From Anoplolepis gracilipes (lineage: Eukaryota > Arthropoda > Insecta > Hymenoptera > Formicidae), in the NCBI RefSeq assembly GCF_047496725.1, contig NC_132971.1:17850001-17914000 (forward strand): a stretch of DNA of 64,000 bases. Direction: 5' to 3'. Shown here piece after piece: positions 15,198-27,265 of this stretch. Positions within the stretch are counted from its first letter, which is position 1, and every line of letters starts with the position of its first letter. The position numbers were made by a program, and so were the translations under genes. The notes below the pieces were generated by a model. That model saw nothing but the letters and a program-made list of their open reading frames with translations. It was not told where the DNA came from and ran no database searches.

Positions 15198-17658
15198 TGG
15201 AGAGAGCAATACCTTTGAAAATGGGCCAATCAACTTTAAGCACAGACAGTTCACAATTATTAATTAACATGTATTTTAAGTTCCTAATTGTGAGTGATAA
15301 TAACATTTATTTTGCCATGCGTTGGATTTTGTGCTAAATGTACGAAGAATTTATAGACACACACATACACATGTATACATACATAGAATACAATTTGTAG
15401 ATAAACAGAAATCTTATTGTTAGTAGTTACACAATTCTGTTTCATAATTATAACTCAGAGAATTATATGTATAAAAGATAATATAATATGGCTTTATAAG
15501 TGATTTATGATAAAAAGCAAAAGGATTGTACGCGGTTTATTATTTTTATATTATAACATTTATGCAATTATTTTAATATATATATATAAAGCAATATTTC
15601 ATATTAAAATACATATTTAATAAAATATGTAAAAAAGATATATATACATATATTTAAAATCTATTTTATATAATCTATATAAAAAATAAAATTTCGTTGT
15701 TTAAAGTATTTAAAATAATTTGGTCTCTCCTTATTTCTTGCCTCTGAGGGATGTAAAATTTGTCACTTGTCACTTGTATGTTTTTAATAAAAATTGTTAA
15801 TATGACTCCTGATGCAGATATTATATAATTCAATTCTTTATGAGATATTTTCTTTTAAATATTCTCATATTTCTATCAATTATAAAATATCAAAGTACCA
15901 AAATTTCAAAAATTGTGTCGACCAAAAAGAATGCGATTATCTCTTTGAAATGCAGAAATCTAATACTATTAAATACTCGCACATCTAGAATATGAAAATA
16001 GAATTATTTTCAACAGCTATTAATAAATAACATCGTACAAAAATTAAAACGTAAAAAAATTTTTCTATACAATATCTAAATGCAAAATTTAGAGATGCAA
16101 AATGTATTATAATGAGCAAGAGTAAATAGAAGATATATTACTTATGATAATTTTAAATATTATATATAAATATAATTATATAGCTAATAATAATAAAAAA
16201 AGTAGGTTCCGGATGGTTGTCGCGTGTCTTGACTGTAACGTTTGCGAAAGGTCGGCATAACGCTATCAAGACACGCGGTATCCATCCGAAAGCCCTTTCC
16301 TCTGAGGATTTTAGTGGCCGCGAAAGCTTTAAAACTAGAAAAAAAGTAGTTAAATGAAATTACTAAAGTACCAGTTTTTGTTTTGTGCGGTTCCTACGTT
16401 TCTGCATTCGACACAAAATTTCGAACTTTATTAGTCAGCAGTATAAATTATAATTAAATCGTAAAATAGAATTAGAAGTTAATTGCTGTCGGTGAATTAT
16501 CGAGTCTTTTTCTGACACTCGAATCGCAGTTGTCGTTTCAGTGCGGTGGCCCAGGCCCAGCTGACCGGGACACCTAATGTACAGCGAAACGACTCCAGCG
16601 GTTTTGACGGTGCGGCGAGTAGTACGATGATCCACGAGCCGCTCGAGACGAACTCCAGTCCGAGCCCGAATCCGCGGATCACCTCGGGTCCGCCATCCTC
16701 GTCAACCTCGTCATCGCCACCGCCACCTCGAGGAACCAGCGTTTCCTCCTCGACGCAGACAAAGAAGAACGGCAACAACGGTGGTGCGAACAAACAGGAA
16801 CTGAAGCGGTTAAAGAGCGCCGGCTCGCTCTTGCCGTTGCAGCTCGCCAGGACGCCCAGCGTGCTGTCGTCCTCGGGAAAAAAGGACCGGAAGAACGCGT
16901 CGTCCGGGTCAAGGTTCACGATATATAAGGCCAACAAGGCCAGTAAGAAAAAGAGAGAGAAGAGCTCGGCCAAGAAGGAACGCAAGGCTACGAAGACGTT
17001 GGCGATCGTGTTAGGTAGGTTGCTCGTATGTCGTTGCATTGATAATCAGCTCCGTTCGCTCTGCATCTGTTATTGATGAACTTGGGAGCTAAAGATAAAT
17101 CGAAAAAGAGTGGAAGAGTTACACCGCACATGTGAGAGTCTGAATATATAGTTGGGTAGAAAAACATTTAAAGTGATTTAGAGTGGTTTAAAACCTACTG
17201 AAAGATTAGACTAGTACTTACATGTAAAGAGATTTTCTGTATTTATTTCTTATTAATAATAATTCAGTATTAACATAAATGATAACATGAAATAGTAGCA
17301 TATGTAAAAATTAATCTATAAAAGATTTAAAAATTATAAAACCAAAAATAAAAATATTAATTAACAAATAATATCTTTAAAAAAAAATTACATATTATTT
17401 TGCTCGCTAACTTAATTTCAAATCTTTATTAACATAATATATGTCATAGGTGTCTTTCTAATATGTTGGGTACCCTTCTTCACTTGCAACATCATGGATG
17501 CAATTTGCACGAAGCTAACGAAGGCTTGTCAGCCTGGTGTCACAGCCTTCATCGTCACTTCTTGGTTGGGCTACATGAACAGCTTCGTGAATCCTGTAAT
17601 ATATACTGTGTTCAACCCCGAATTCCGTAAGGCCTTCCGCAAGCTGATCAGCGTGTAA
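1572..17658 (+). CDS. Dop2R: D2-like dopamine receptor, 3' six coding exons (gene span, partial)
   Basis: Class A aminergic GPCR of the insect D2-like dopamine receptor family, which couples to Gi/o and lowers cAMP in neurons. Six exons (1572-1681, 3872-4124, 6488-6588, 12666-12842, 16542-17014, 17450-17658) have GT/AG borders and compatible phases, and join into 440 codons plus TAA. The product covers the end of ECL1, TM3 with the amine-binding Asp in YIAMDV, the DRYIAV motif, TM4, ECL2, TM5 with SSLSS, a long Ser/Pro-rich third intracellular loop, TM6 with CWVPFF, TM7 with NPVIY, and a short tail ending FRKLISV, as in invertebrate D2 receptors. The N-terminus, TM1 and TM2 must lie left of the window. 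The large IC3 and very short tail are typical of D2-like rather than D1-like receptors. Family assignment is from recognition of conserved segments, without a database search. Confidence 0.95.
2745..2882. repeat. (GA)n then (TA)n microsatellites
   Basis: A nearly pure GA tract at 2745-2808 is followed by a TA tract at 2824-2882. Both are in the Dop2R intron before the TM4 exon. Further TA tracts in neighbouring introns lie at 1484-1522 and 1943-1990. Confidence 0.95.
3872..4124 (+). CDS. Dop2R: Dop2R exon: DRY end, TM4, ECL2, TM5
   Basis: 253 nt; acceptor attgcag at 3871, donor AAG|gtgaga. It begins by completing the DRY Arg, then RYIAVTQPIKYAKHKNNRR (ICL2), TM4 with the WAISAAIGSP segment, ECL2 with its Cys (DQCLFYN), and TM5 SSLSSFYIPCIIMVFLYYNIF. 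The open frame continues both upstream to 3747 and downstream to 4208, but the splice signals and family homology place the exon at 3872-4124. Confidence 0.95.
6488..6588 (+). CDS. Dop2R: Dop2R exon: start of third intracellular loop
   Basis: 33 codons plus 2 bases; acceptor cgtttcag, donor AG|gtgagt. It encodes ALRNRARRARASRKP and then the IENIAHTR segment, which closely resembles the KPxLxxxxxGSVIENIAxTRR region of fly D2-like receptors. The basic residues just after TM5 are the usual G-protein contact. Confidence 0.93.
7582..7642. repeat. (TA)n microsatellite
   Basis: Almost uninterrupted TA repeat in a Dop2R intron. Other TA tracts of this kind are at 5378-5398 and 11358-11395, the latter followed by (TG)n. 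Confidence 0.95.
8080..8450. promoter_or_regulatory. GC-rich block inside Dop2R intron
   Basis: A CpG-rich segment of about 370 bases in an otherwise AT-rich intron. Minus-strand frames of up to 93 codons cover it, but they are Arg/Ser-rich and unrecognised. It is best viewed as a candidate enhancer, alternative promoter or non-coding RNA start. A similar block occurs at 14850-15125. Confidence 0.3.
12666..12842 (+). CDS. Dop2R: Dop2R exon: acidic middle of third intracellular loop
   Basis: 177 nt, phase 2 in and phase 2 out. It begins by completing Arg (AG|G) and continues FAETALGAAAL, then the acidic GSNEDEDE stretch and VVVISNDKSTEFFLATVVEEA, all recognisable in insect D2-like receptors. 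The acceptor used here (ggcaag|g) gives TRRFAETAL. An in-frame acceptor 18 nt upstream (cacgtag|t, exon start 12648) would add six residues. A tgactaa branch-point-like motif lies near 12631. Donor GC|gtaaga. Confidence 0.88.
15131..15200. repeat. (GA)n microsatellite
   Basis: A GA tract with AAAG interruptions at the end of a GC-richer intronic block. The Arg/Glu-rich and Ser/Leu-rich frames across it are artefacts of the repeat. Confidence 0.95.
16210..16288 (+). ncRNA. Candidate intronic pre-microRNA hairpin
   Basis: The arms 16210-16232 and 16266-16288 pair over 23 positions with a single mismatch, leaving a 33-nt loop. Two of the pairs are G-U wobbles (16219:16279 and 16220:16278). They pair only when the plus strand is the RNA, so the hairpin is oriented sense to Dop2R, whose intron holds it about 250 bases before the exon at 16542. 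Arm length, loop size and local GC content unlike the AT-rich intron fit a Drosha/Dicer substrate. I do not recognise the arm sequence as a named miRNA family. It could instead be a conserved RNA structure. Confidence 0.5.
16542..17014 (+). CDS. Dop2R: Dop2R exon: distal third intracellular loop and TM6 start
   Basis: 473 nt. After AVAQAQLTG it encodes a Ser/Pro-rich low-complexity stretch, then SRFTIYKANKASKKKREKSS and KKERKATKTLAIVLG, the conserved basic run into TM6. Acceptor cgtttcag, donor TTAG|gtaggt. A second in-frame acceptor at tcgcag|t (exon start 16530) would insert four residues. The whole exon is GC-rich against its AT-rich introns, and an antisense open frame over it is a shadow of this composition. 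Confidence 0.93.
17450..17658 (+). CDS. Dop2R: Dop2R terminal exon: TM6, TM7, helix 8, stop
   Basis: 209 nt ending in TAA. It encodes GVFLICWVPFFTCNIMDAIC (TM6 with the CWxP toggle), ECL3 with CQPG, and TM7 SWLGYMNSFVNPVIY with NPxxY, then FNPEFRKAFRKLISV. Acceptor gtcatag at 17449. Confidence 0.96.
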
Positions 17659-18050
17659 GCGTGCGATTCGCACCTCTTAAAGAAGAAATACGGGACAACA
17701 AACGTGACTCGGTGTGAATCGTCGTATTTGTGATGTAACAACGAGACTATAGGTTTTCTCGACAAACTCGCAACAGGTACTGTTGTTCTTGTATTTGGAA
17801 ATGTAGCAGCTGCGTTTGCGTATCGGTTTTCGCATTCCGTTGCGCGTCGATCGTTGCCAAGTGAAAGAGAAGAGCTGAGTATTTCACGGTACATTTCCTG
17901 AAATTCAGAAAATACATTCTACACAAAAATGAACGAAGGTATTATTTTCGACGAGCGTCATGTGAGCCGTATTATTTTATGAAAATAATTTAAATAAAAA
18001 GATTATATATATATACATATTATAATGTAAAAAATAAAGATAAAAAGTTT
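17659..18050 (+). other. Likely Dop2R 3' UTR with poly(A) signals
   Basis: The first 230 bases after the stop are GC-richer than the flanks and then become AT-rich. AATAAA hexamers occur at about 17992 and 18034, and either could direct 3' end formation. The 3' end itself cannot be fixed from sequence. Confidence 0.45.
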
Positions 18051-18814
18051 CTCTAGTTATGCTTAATAGATTTTTCTTACGCATATGTACATATTTAAAA
18101 AATTTAATTATTTAATTTTGCATACATATAATGTTTCCTTTTAATAGATAAACATATGTTACTGAAGATAATAAATGTTTTCACATTTACGTATTGCATA
18201 ATATATAATATTATATAATTGCATAATATTATATAATATATATACACAATAATTCTGGAGCGGAGGGATAATCCATTTTCCGCTAAATCTTAAGTGAAAA
18301 AATAAAATATTGTTATTAAATGATAGAAAACAAAGAGAATTGTATTTCACTTGGTTAAAATTGACACGCAATCAGACAGCGAAAATTATCCGTTGGTACA
18401 TTTGTTGCTATCGAATGCAGCAACGAATCATCGCGTCCACGTGCGTGAATGCGTGCACTGTGATATCGAACTATCGTGGCGTGCTGGGGACACACGTGCA
18501 CTGGTATACACGTGCACCGACAATGGAGCTGAACTCTCGCACGAATAGCTCAAATAATTTTGCTAAGTGAGGCTTCGCAAAATAAAACATCGCGCGAAAT
18601 TAGCAAGAACTTTAGGTAATCTGTACAAATCGCAAGCGCTTATGTGGCATCCGAAGAACTCGACAGACTAACTGTTAAGATGTAATAATCGCGTTCGCAT
18701 ATAAGGGTGAATTTCCCCTTGAAGATTATTTCGCGGAAGCAGATAATAATGAAGATTCAAGAGCGCGGAGGGTTAAAGTTGTTGGAGGTGTATTTATTAC
18801 GTGAACATATATTA

Positions 18815-18842
18815 CACATTCACACACATACACACACATTCG

Positions 18843-18886
<44 letters not shown>

Positions 18887-19082
18887 ATACATCTCCGTGG
18901 ATAATTAAGTGCGCCATGACAGTATTAACGTAGAACGTAAGGTATAGCAATATTTTTTCGCTCAAAGCAAAAGCAACCGCCGTTTGTACGACGATACATA
19001 GGTATATGCTATATATATTCTCGCAGTGTAATTATATGTATTTATACTTCGGTACACACACACAGAAAGAGGGAAAGAGATT

Positions 19083-19134
<52 letters not shown>
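18815..19134. repeat. (CA)n and (TA)n cluster
   Basis: CA-rich sequence at 18815-18883 and an alternating TA tract at 19090-19134 lie about 1 kb downstream of the Dop2R 3' end. A TATACAGGGTG repeat tip follows at 19168. Confidence 0.9.
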
Positions 19135-22100
19135 GATATAAATGAACTTATGCCGTTCCTTCAACGATATACAGGGTGACGCCAAGCAGGGGCAGAAGCT
19201 TTAGGACAACATAGAGGAAGATTAATTTTTGAGAACAGCAAACCTTGTGAGCACTATTTGAAAGCTTCTTAATCAGTTATATTATTAAATGTTAAAGAAT
19301 AATTATTTTTGAGTTATAATAACACGACACTGATTAAAGCTTGTGTATTAAGGCATCGAGTATGCTATTTTTCGGGATGTCTGAATATTTAGAAAGAAAA
19401 TAATTTATTAAACTTTTTAAAATAATAATTTTTATTTTTGTGAATATGTTTATTAGAGAATAGGTAGAAATTTACTATTGAATCGTCTTTCGAAAAAGTT
19501 TTTAGTACGCGTTGAAAAATTCAAAGTTAGTCTCGAGATTTATACATATATGAACATCTCAGGGTTTCTCAATTTAACGTTTTTACACGTTTCTTGTATT
19601 TAGTTATTTATTTATTATAAAAATTGTTATAAAAATATCTTTAATCTAAACAAAGAAAAAATTAATGACAATCTTATTAAAATCTTTAAATGGTTATTTA
19701 TTTATAGCCTATTACTTTTCGATGAGAAGTAATACTTAAATACTTTGTAGATGAGCAATGAATCTCATATATTAAATTAAACTACACATATTCTTCTTAA
19801 AATTAGATAAACTATTATAAGATATATGCAACTTATGTATATAAGTAAAAAACTGGCAATTTTACATAATATGCAATATCAACTTTTAATAATTTTACAT
19901 TTGTTTTAATGAAACTAATGAATCTAATTATTATAAATATCCTTATTCTTGATTGCGTTTATCAGTATTTTCTGAAGAGCTGTAAAAAATACTACGTCAC
20001 TTATCATCTGCAAAGTATTCATGTAGTAAGCGATGAGAAAATAGATAAATATAAAAAGGAAATGTGGAAAAATTGAGAACCTCTGACATAGATATAAATA
20101 ATTTTACGATTCTACTATCACATACCCACATCTGCAAGTTTTACTCGCAAGCATAGTACGGGCTCGATCGAACGGTAAAATTTCGGAACTTGTTCCGCTT
20201 CGGCGTATTGAATGATGTAGGATTTGTCGCGTATTCCGATATCAATGCCAAGCTACGAATCGTATGAATAATCAGGTGATCTTGGGACAATGACAATGAT
20301 GTACGCAAAGATTGAAATCAGAATTTTCCATTTCACGGTTCGTTCGAGCGCAGAACAATAATATCACGATTTATTGTCACATAATGGTTAATTTTTGTTA
20401 TGTCAATGCTCCCTTTTATAACTATTATATTATATTATATTATTCTTTTTTAATAAAATATAATATTTTATTTTATTTTAAAAAAATAACAAAAAAAGAG
20501 AAGTCAATCTAAATTTAGTAGGGAGGACTGCAATGAAAGAAGAGCACACATGGAATTCATTATCAAATATTATATCAAGCTCCATGGAAAGTTTTCGTTC
20601 TCAGAGGCTAAATCGAGAGTTGTGTCGAGTAGTTTCTCGCGACATCGCGTACGTGTCCTAAGTTTCGACGATCCTTCGCGTCCTCTGTTTGCGGTCAAGC
20701 ATGAAGTTCGTCGTGACCGAATTACGAAACATATCAGTACGAGTTACACGGCGCGATAGCTGTCTCCACATCAATTTTCAAGATGCGTTTCCGCGTATAC
20801 GTATGGTGGCAGACCAATGAAAGGAATGAATCAATATCTAACGGAACAAATTAATTCACTGCACTGGACTATATCTCTTTCTTCTTTTTTAATAATTATT
20901 GTTACCACATGCTCCCTAAAACTTTTGCATCAAACTGTGTGAATCAATATTCGCGCTGACTTTTATTAGATTTAATTATGAGGTATCACTTGGCACAATT
21001 GACTTTAGAAGAAAAAGAGTAAAAGTTTTTCTCCAATATTTGATTTGTTTTTTATTTTAAATTCAATGTCTATCAAAATTTTACTGTGGCAAAGATATAT
21101 CGTCTTCCATCGTTAAGTATACTCGCATTTTTTGGCGATAAAATATATAAATATATAATTTTAAAAATATTTAGAGTACTATTTTGTGTTTATCTGTGAA
21201 TATTTATAATACTTAAATCATTTTTAATTTAACTACAATATATGTGATAAATTTTTGTTGCAAAATATTAAATTAAATATTAAATATATTGTTTATTTAT
21301 TTTTAATATTCATGAAAATCATTGGAAAACAGTGTTTAAAATTGAATAATTATTGGATAATTCTGCGCAAAATATCTATATTTATCTTAACAATAGAAAT
21401 TGTTTAGATTTAATATAAAACATATTTTCTGGTATCTATTACATCAAAAATTGAACACATCAGTTTTAATGTGGAGAGAAAAGTAAACATTTCTCATTGC
21501 TATGTGAAAGCTATGGCACGCAGAAACATAAAACGTCCAGTACAGCATAGAACTTTGCACAATGTTGCTGCATTCTGTGTTGTATGGGATAATCAATGTC
21601 CCATGTTTGATTAACTTGCGTAAAGTTTCACGATCTCCATCGCAACCGCAAAGTTCACATTTCAACTAATATTTGGTCGATGTAATATGAGCATCTCAAA
21701 TCTCGATTATATCGGAAATACAGTGATTCCCTCGAGTTTCAGATCTAATCAAAATGATTAACGCATATCTCACAATCATAGGTATAATACGCTTAATATT
21801 TTAAAACGCGTTGATGTTTGAAAATGTTTTATTTAGTGCATCAAATGAATAGTGATGTCAAATAATATAAATTCACATATAGCGAGAGTTATATTCTGTA
21901 ACGTTGTAGCGTTTTCACAGTTTTTTAATATCAAATTATTCAAGAAAGGTGATAATTAGATCATCAAGAGATACGATCATATTTCGACGTTAAATGCACA
22001 AAATTAATTAGCCGAATGTAATTTGTGCTCATTGTGTGTAAATGTCGGTATTATTTTTATTTGTTTAAAATTTTATTTTATCTAACTTATCATCGTATCA

Positions 22101-24148
22101 AACATGTGTATCGATTAAATATTTTCAATCTCCTTAATTAAAAACCTAACAACGATACTTTTCTTATGCAAGCATTTCATTATAACTTCAAAAACCAATA
22201 CTTTTAATTTTGAAATTTCAAAGTCCATCATGCTAAAAGTGATGGCTTCTTATTTTGTGATTTCAATCTCACAAAAAATTTTTCTCTTTAACCGTATTTG
22301 CAACAAGATGGATTTTATTTCTCAAGCTACTTCACAATTGCATTACTGGACATACATTTTGTATTAAAAATATATCGTATTAAAAAGCAATACTTATATT
22401 TATAATGTTTATATATGCAAAAAATGCGCGCCTTCTTTTTTTCTATGTTATAATATTACGTGCAAATATGAATACTATAAATATACTGTCAGATAGACAA
22501 TTGAATTAATTATTAACTTATTTTATTTAATTTGATTTATTTTTATAAAATAATGAAATCAATATAAAATATATTTCCAAAAAGTTCACATATAAAAGTT
22601 TATATATATTTTTACTTTGTGAAGATTTGAGTCATGAAAATAAAGTGTTTTTCTGGCGTTATATATTTATAATGTGAATTTTTCAACAAAAATTACACAC
22701 CTACATGTTTTAAAATAATATATATTTTTAAACCAGAGAGATCACACATTTTCCACACAATAAATCTTAAGCTGATAAAAGTACTTATGCGCGAAATACA
22801 CATAAAAAAATCTCAAAAATAAGAATAATATTAAAAAATAGTTTCAAAAATAAGAGTAAAATTAAATAAAACTGCCAAATAATTGATTAATTAGTTTTTA
22901 TCTTAAAATAAAATTCATTATTTAAAATCTTTTATTTTGATTGACACTTGTTACATGACACATTTCATAGCTTACTTAGCTTATATCACATTGAAACAAG
23001 ATCAAAACTTAACATGTTCCAAATTGAGAAGAAAATTAAGAGAGAGAGAGAAAGAGAGAGAGAGATTAATTAGTTTTAATTTATAAAAACGTTAATCCAT
23101 CAATGTTTGGCAGTTTTTTATTTATATTCCTACTTTTGTTTCTAGAAACTATTGATAAAACTATGAAAAAACATTTTATGTAAACTAGCGTATTTTATTT
23201 TTATCTTCTTCTTGTAAGATTTTTGTAGAACATTAGATATTTAAAATACGCAATTTTAAATCAATCCAGACACAAATTTTTGCAAGGTTCGAAGTGTTGT
23301 GAGAAAATCACTAGATACCAATCGCGATTATTGGGTTCGATATGCGTTATGTGTGTGTCTTGTGCTGTTGCAATAAGATCTACAATCAAAGCTTTTTACT
23401 TTATGGGTTTTTGAATGCTAAATTACGGTGGTAATTTTTAAGCTTCCAATGTATATTTGTAAATATTCTACGAGTTACGAGCTGTATCGTCAAATCTATC
23501 GTTACATACAGCTTCGTGTTACGCATGGCGCGATTTACGGCGAGGTTTCTACTTGATTTAGATGAAATAGCTCGCGTACGTTACGTGCTCGTAAGCTCGA
23601 ACGAGTCGCTCACAATAAATGACGCGAATTTGAGCTTGACGAACGTTTGACCGCAGGGTCGAATCATTTGTCGCGATCGGTCAGTTTTTTATGTGAGTTG
23701 TTTCGCAAAGTGAAAAATTGCTCTGTGAGCTAAATTCGTTACACTATTACATCAAATAAATTAGTTTCGAGATATAAAACAATATTATTTTCCTTTTAAT
23801 CTGTTATACTTCTATTTTTGCTATTTTGTAAAATATACGCGCTGCGTATATTATTTTTTTTCGTTTGAAACAATATAGTAAAGATTAAAATAATGAATCG
23901 GTAAGTCTTTCCGTAAAAGAGCGTCTTAAATTACCGCGATTGAAACTTCTTGCAATCTTATATTCTACTTTGTTGATTACTTGCTTACATAGTTTTGTTG
24001 TCTCTACTTTCAACTTTTCTTCTGCGAAACAAGATAGCGGTTTATTTTGACAACGCCCAAGATAATATCCGTATTACGATGATTGTAAAATCTCGAGAAA
24101 GATTATAAAAAAAATTTCGTGAAATACATTTCGCTGAAATATATTTAA

Positions 24149-24366
24149 CCCTCAAACTGAACACGTGAGTTTTTCGTGTCCGTGCCATTTTTAATCTATT
24201 GTTTTTAAAAAATATTAATAAAATCTTGAGGTTAAAAACTTATCCAAAAAAAAGTTTGTCAAAAGGAATTTATAACTGAAAGGACAATTTAAATAGTTTA
24301 TTCAGTGCAAAGTGCTAGCCACGCGTTCAGGATTACGGTGCCAAAAAAACGTGTTCAGTTTGACGG
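24149..24366. mobile_element. piggyBac-type MITE
   Basis: A 218-bp segment is flanked by TTAA at 24145-24148 and 24367-24370. Its terminal inverted repeats begin CCCTCAAACTGAACACG on the left and read CGTGTTCAGTTTGACGG on the right (two mismatches). A TTAA duplication and C-rich tips are the piggyBac signature. There is no coding capacity. Confidence 0.75.
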
Positions 24367-25067
24367 TTAATACCGGAAGCGAAGTTGTGTGGCTTAAAGA
24401 CCATAGCTTTTAATTCGGATTTAAGTCTTTTAATTTATGTAAACCTTCGAAGAAGCCTACTTAAGTCGCTTCGGCCACAATAAATCTGCGCAAACCGGTT
24501 GTGAAGTTTAAATCCCTTCATAACTTTAACTGGGAAAAGTTCACTCTGTGGTTCTTTGACTCATCTTCTTTCGGACGGAAATCGCCTATCTCGTCTTCAC
24601 CTCCGTAAATCGCACCACGTGTCACTTAGCTTTTGTCGTAAAGGAGTAAAGAGACTTCCAGGTGAAGTTGATTGCTTCTTAATTAGCAAAGTTTTCACGC
24701 TTTCCTTTACTAATGAAGCACAGACACAGGGGACAAGTGCAAGCATAATAATGTAACGGATTGGGATATGTAATCTACGAAATTCTCCCATTCACATCCG
24801 ATTTTGTGACCCATATTCTCATTTCGGCATTGCATTAACACATATTTACACAGTAGTTATCTGATTCTAAGTCTTACTATCAAAGGCCAAAACGCTAACA
24901 ATAAGACGAGTATCAAATAACTATATTTAAAGTTAAATGCGCAATGAAAATATGAACAATTCAAAAAGATGACATATAAGACTTGTACGTCAAAAATCAC
25001 GTGTAAAACTTAATGATTTTAACTATAAATATGAAATGTAATCAAATATATTTCCGAGCAAAAAAAT

Positions 25068-25071
<4 letters not shown>

Positions 25072-25122
<51 letters not shown>

Positions 25123-25274
25123 AAAGGAAAGAAGTAAGCCTAGTCTTCTTATAGCGTGACACTTCGAAAGATATTAGAAAGTTTCTTACCATTCTGAGTA
25201 AGATGGCTGTATTTTTCTAACCTGATACTTTTCCCTCTGTACATATACGAAACACGTGTATATGATATATATCA

Positions 25275-25329
<55 letters not shown>
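25072..25329. repeat. (GA)n and (TA)n microsatellites
   Basis: GA tract at 25072-25119 and TA tract at 25267-25329. Similar compound tracts in the same gene-free interval are at 26846-26906 (CA/TA), 28748-28803 (TA) and 30297-30369 (CT then TA). Confidence 0.95.
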
Positions 25330-25338
<9 letters not shown>

Positions 25339-26855
25339 TGCAATATACATACATATATATGTATATGTATATGTATTTGTATGTATATACCTTAGACGAC
25401 GTGTGATGCGTGAAACGATATCACAATTTGCGAAAACAAGACAACGTAGTACTTGTATATCTGTGTAAATATATACGTCTAATTGAGGAAGCACGATTGC
25501 GTTCGTGTGTGTTGTGCGCGCGCGCGGATGTCTGTGCGTGCAAGATACGACAGAGTTTCTGGTAATTTCCAATAGAATCTGAATTACAGAAACTTCCTGT
25601 TTCTGTTTGCAAAGCGATAATGTTAGCACGTTGTCTTTCGCGGATGAAAGTGTTGAATTATGCTATAATGTTATAAAATGAAAAAATATATAGTATATTA
25701 TATGTGACATAAATAAAACGTGCGCGCGTGTTATGTCGGTGTGTAAGATTGAATGCTGTTTTCTTATGAATTTCTTATTTATTATCACCAATGGTCTATA
25801 CAGGGCATAGGTTTAAGAAAAAAAAAATCTTTAATTTGCTGAGAAATTATAAGCTGCGACAGAAGAAAACATTTAAAAAATGCTGTATGTACTGAAGGCA
25901 ATACCTATACATACTTAAGAGAACGCGAAAAATATGCGAAACACATCAACACGCGACATACATACACAGAAAAAAATACACTTGTTAAAAGTAATAAATT
26001 ATAGTATAAATTAAAAATGATCTTGTAATTTCTTACCTTTAAATCATATCTCTTTTTCTTTCTCGATTATTTATACATCAGAAAGCAATAATAAATAAAT
26101 ATAAATATATAACTAAATATAATATAATAAAATAAATATAATTTACATGATTAATTTAAATAAATGTTGCAAATTGTAAATAAACGCACGAATATATGAA
26201 AGTATTATTTCTATAACATATCTCGCTTATTAATGAATATTGCGTAAAATAATACCACTATTGAATTTTGGCAAGACACGTGTATTAAAATGAGTTGTGA
26301 TTCCGCGCTGAAAACGTACACTAAAAGGATTTTGTAATTGCAAGAGTTTTAATTACGGTTAAAATAATGAAAAATAACGAAAGCACGGATAAATCCAGTT
26401 CGTAATTAAATCGTTTATGCTATCTTTATAAAATGCACGAATGAAATAATTTAACGTAAACTGAGAGTAGATTATTCATTCTACCGCATGAAGAAATTTT
26501 AGAAAGGAAAACGAAATAAACTTTGTATTATTCTCATTAGATCTTAATTAAGTATAAAACGATGAATCCAAGATCTGCTACAAAAGATAATAAAAGTAAC
26601 GAATAAATTTAATCCATAAATATGATCAATTTAAATCGCAAATTAAGCAAATGATATAAAATATGCAAAATAACAGCAAAATATAAAAACATCTACAGAA
26701 GTAAATTCGCGTTATTTACATATTTATTAAAATTTAATTTGTTAAAGATTTTTATCTATATTATATAACTAATAAAAGTAAACACATGTTTGATATACTT
26801 AATAATAATTTATTTGAATGTGAACATTAAAATTTATTTTATTACACACACACAT

Positions 26856-26917
<62 letters not shown>

Positions 26918-27168
26918 CCTTTTTAATTAATTATTTATCAGTAAAACGACATTTAATGACAAATATATATGTAAATAATTTAAAAAACATGTAAATGTAT
27001 ATTAAAAGATACTGTTGCTGTATGTTACATTACAACTTCTTTTTTATATTGTCATGAAAGTTAATGCTAGATTTCAATTAAATAATTTTTGTCATTGAAT
27101 GCAACAACTTTTTTCCAAGGTGCAACTTAAGTCTACCACACACGTGTGACTACATTGATTCGGTTCAA

Positions 27169-27265
27169 TGCAATCTGCAGTGACAATGGTCGCGGCCAAC
27201 TACTACGGCCACCAGCAAAATTCAATCTGCAGGAAAATCGTTCGGTGCCAACTTTTACGGACGTT
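27169..27265. repeat. Diverged 52-bp tandem duplication
   Basis: CAATCTGCAG at 27171 and 27223, and GCCAACTACTACGG (27195) with GCCAACTTTTACGG (27247), share a 52-base period. The block is GC-richer than its surroundings and falls in the gene-free interval, so it may be a small regulatory island. No gene seen. Confidence 0.5.

Noticed and set aside
16497..17039. 180-codon minus-strand frame
   Set aside because: Exact antisense of the GC-rich Dop2R IC3 exon; a compositional shadow.
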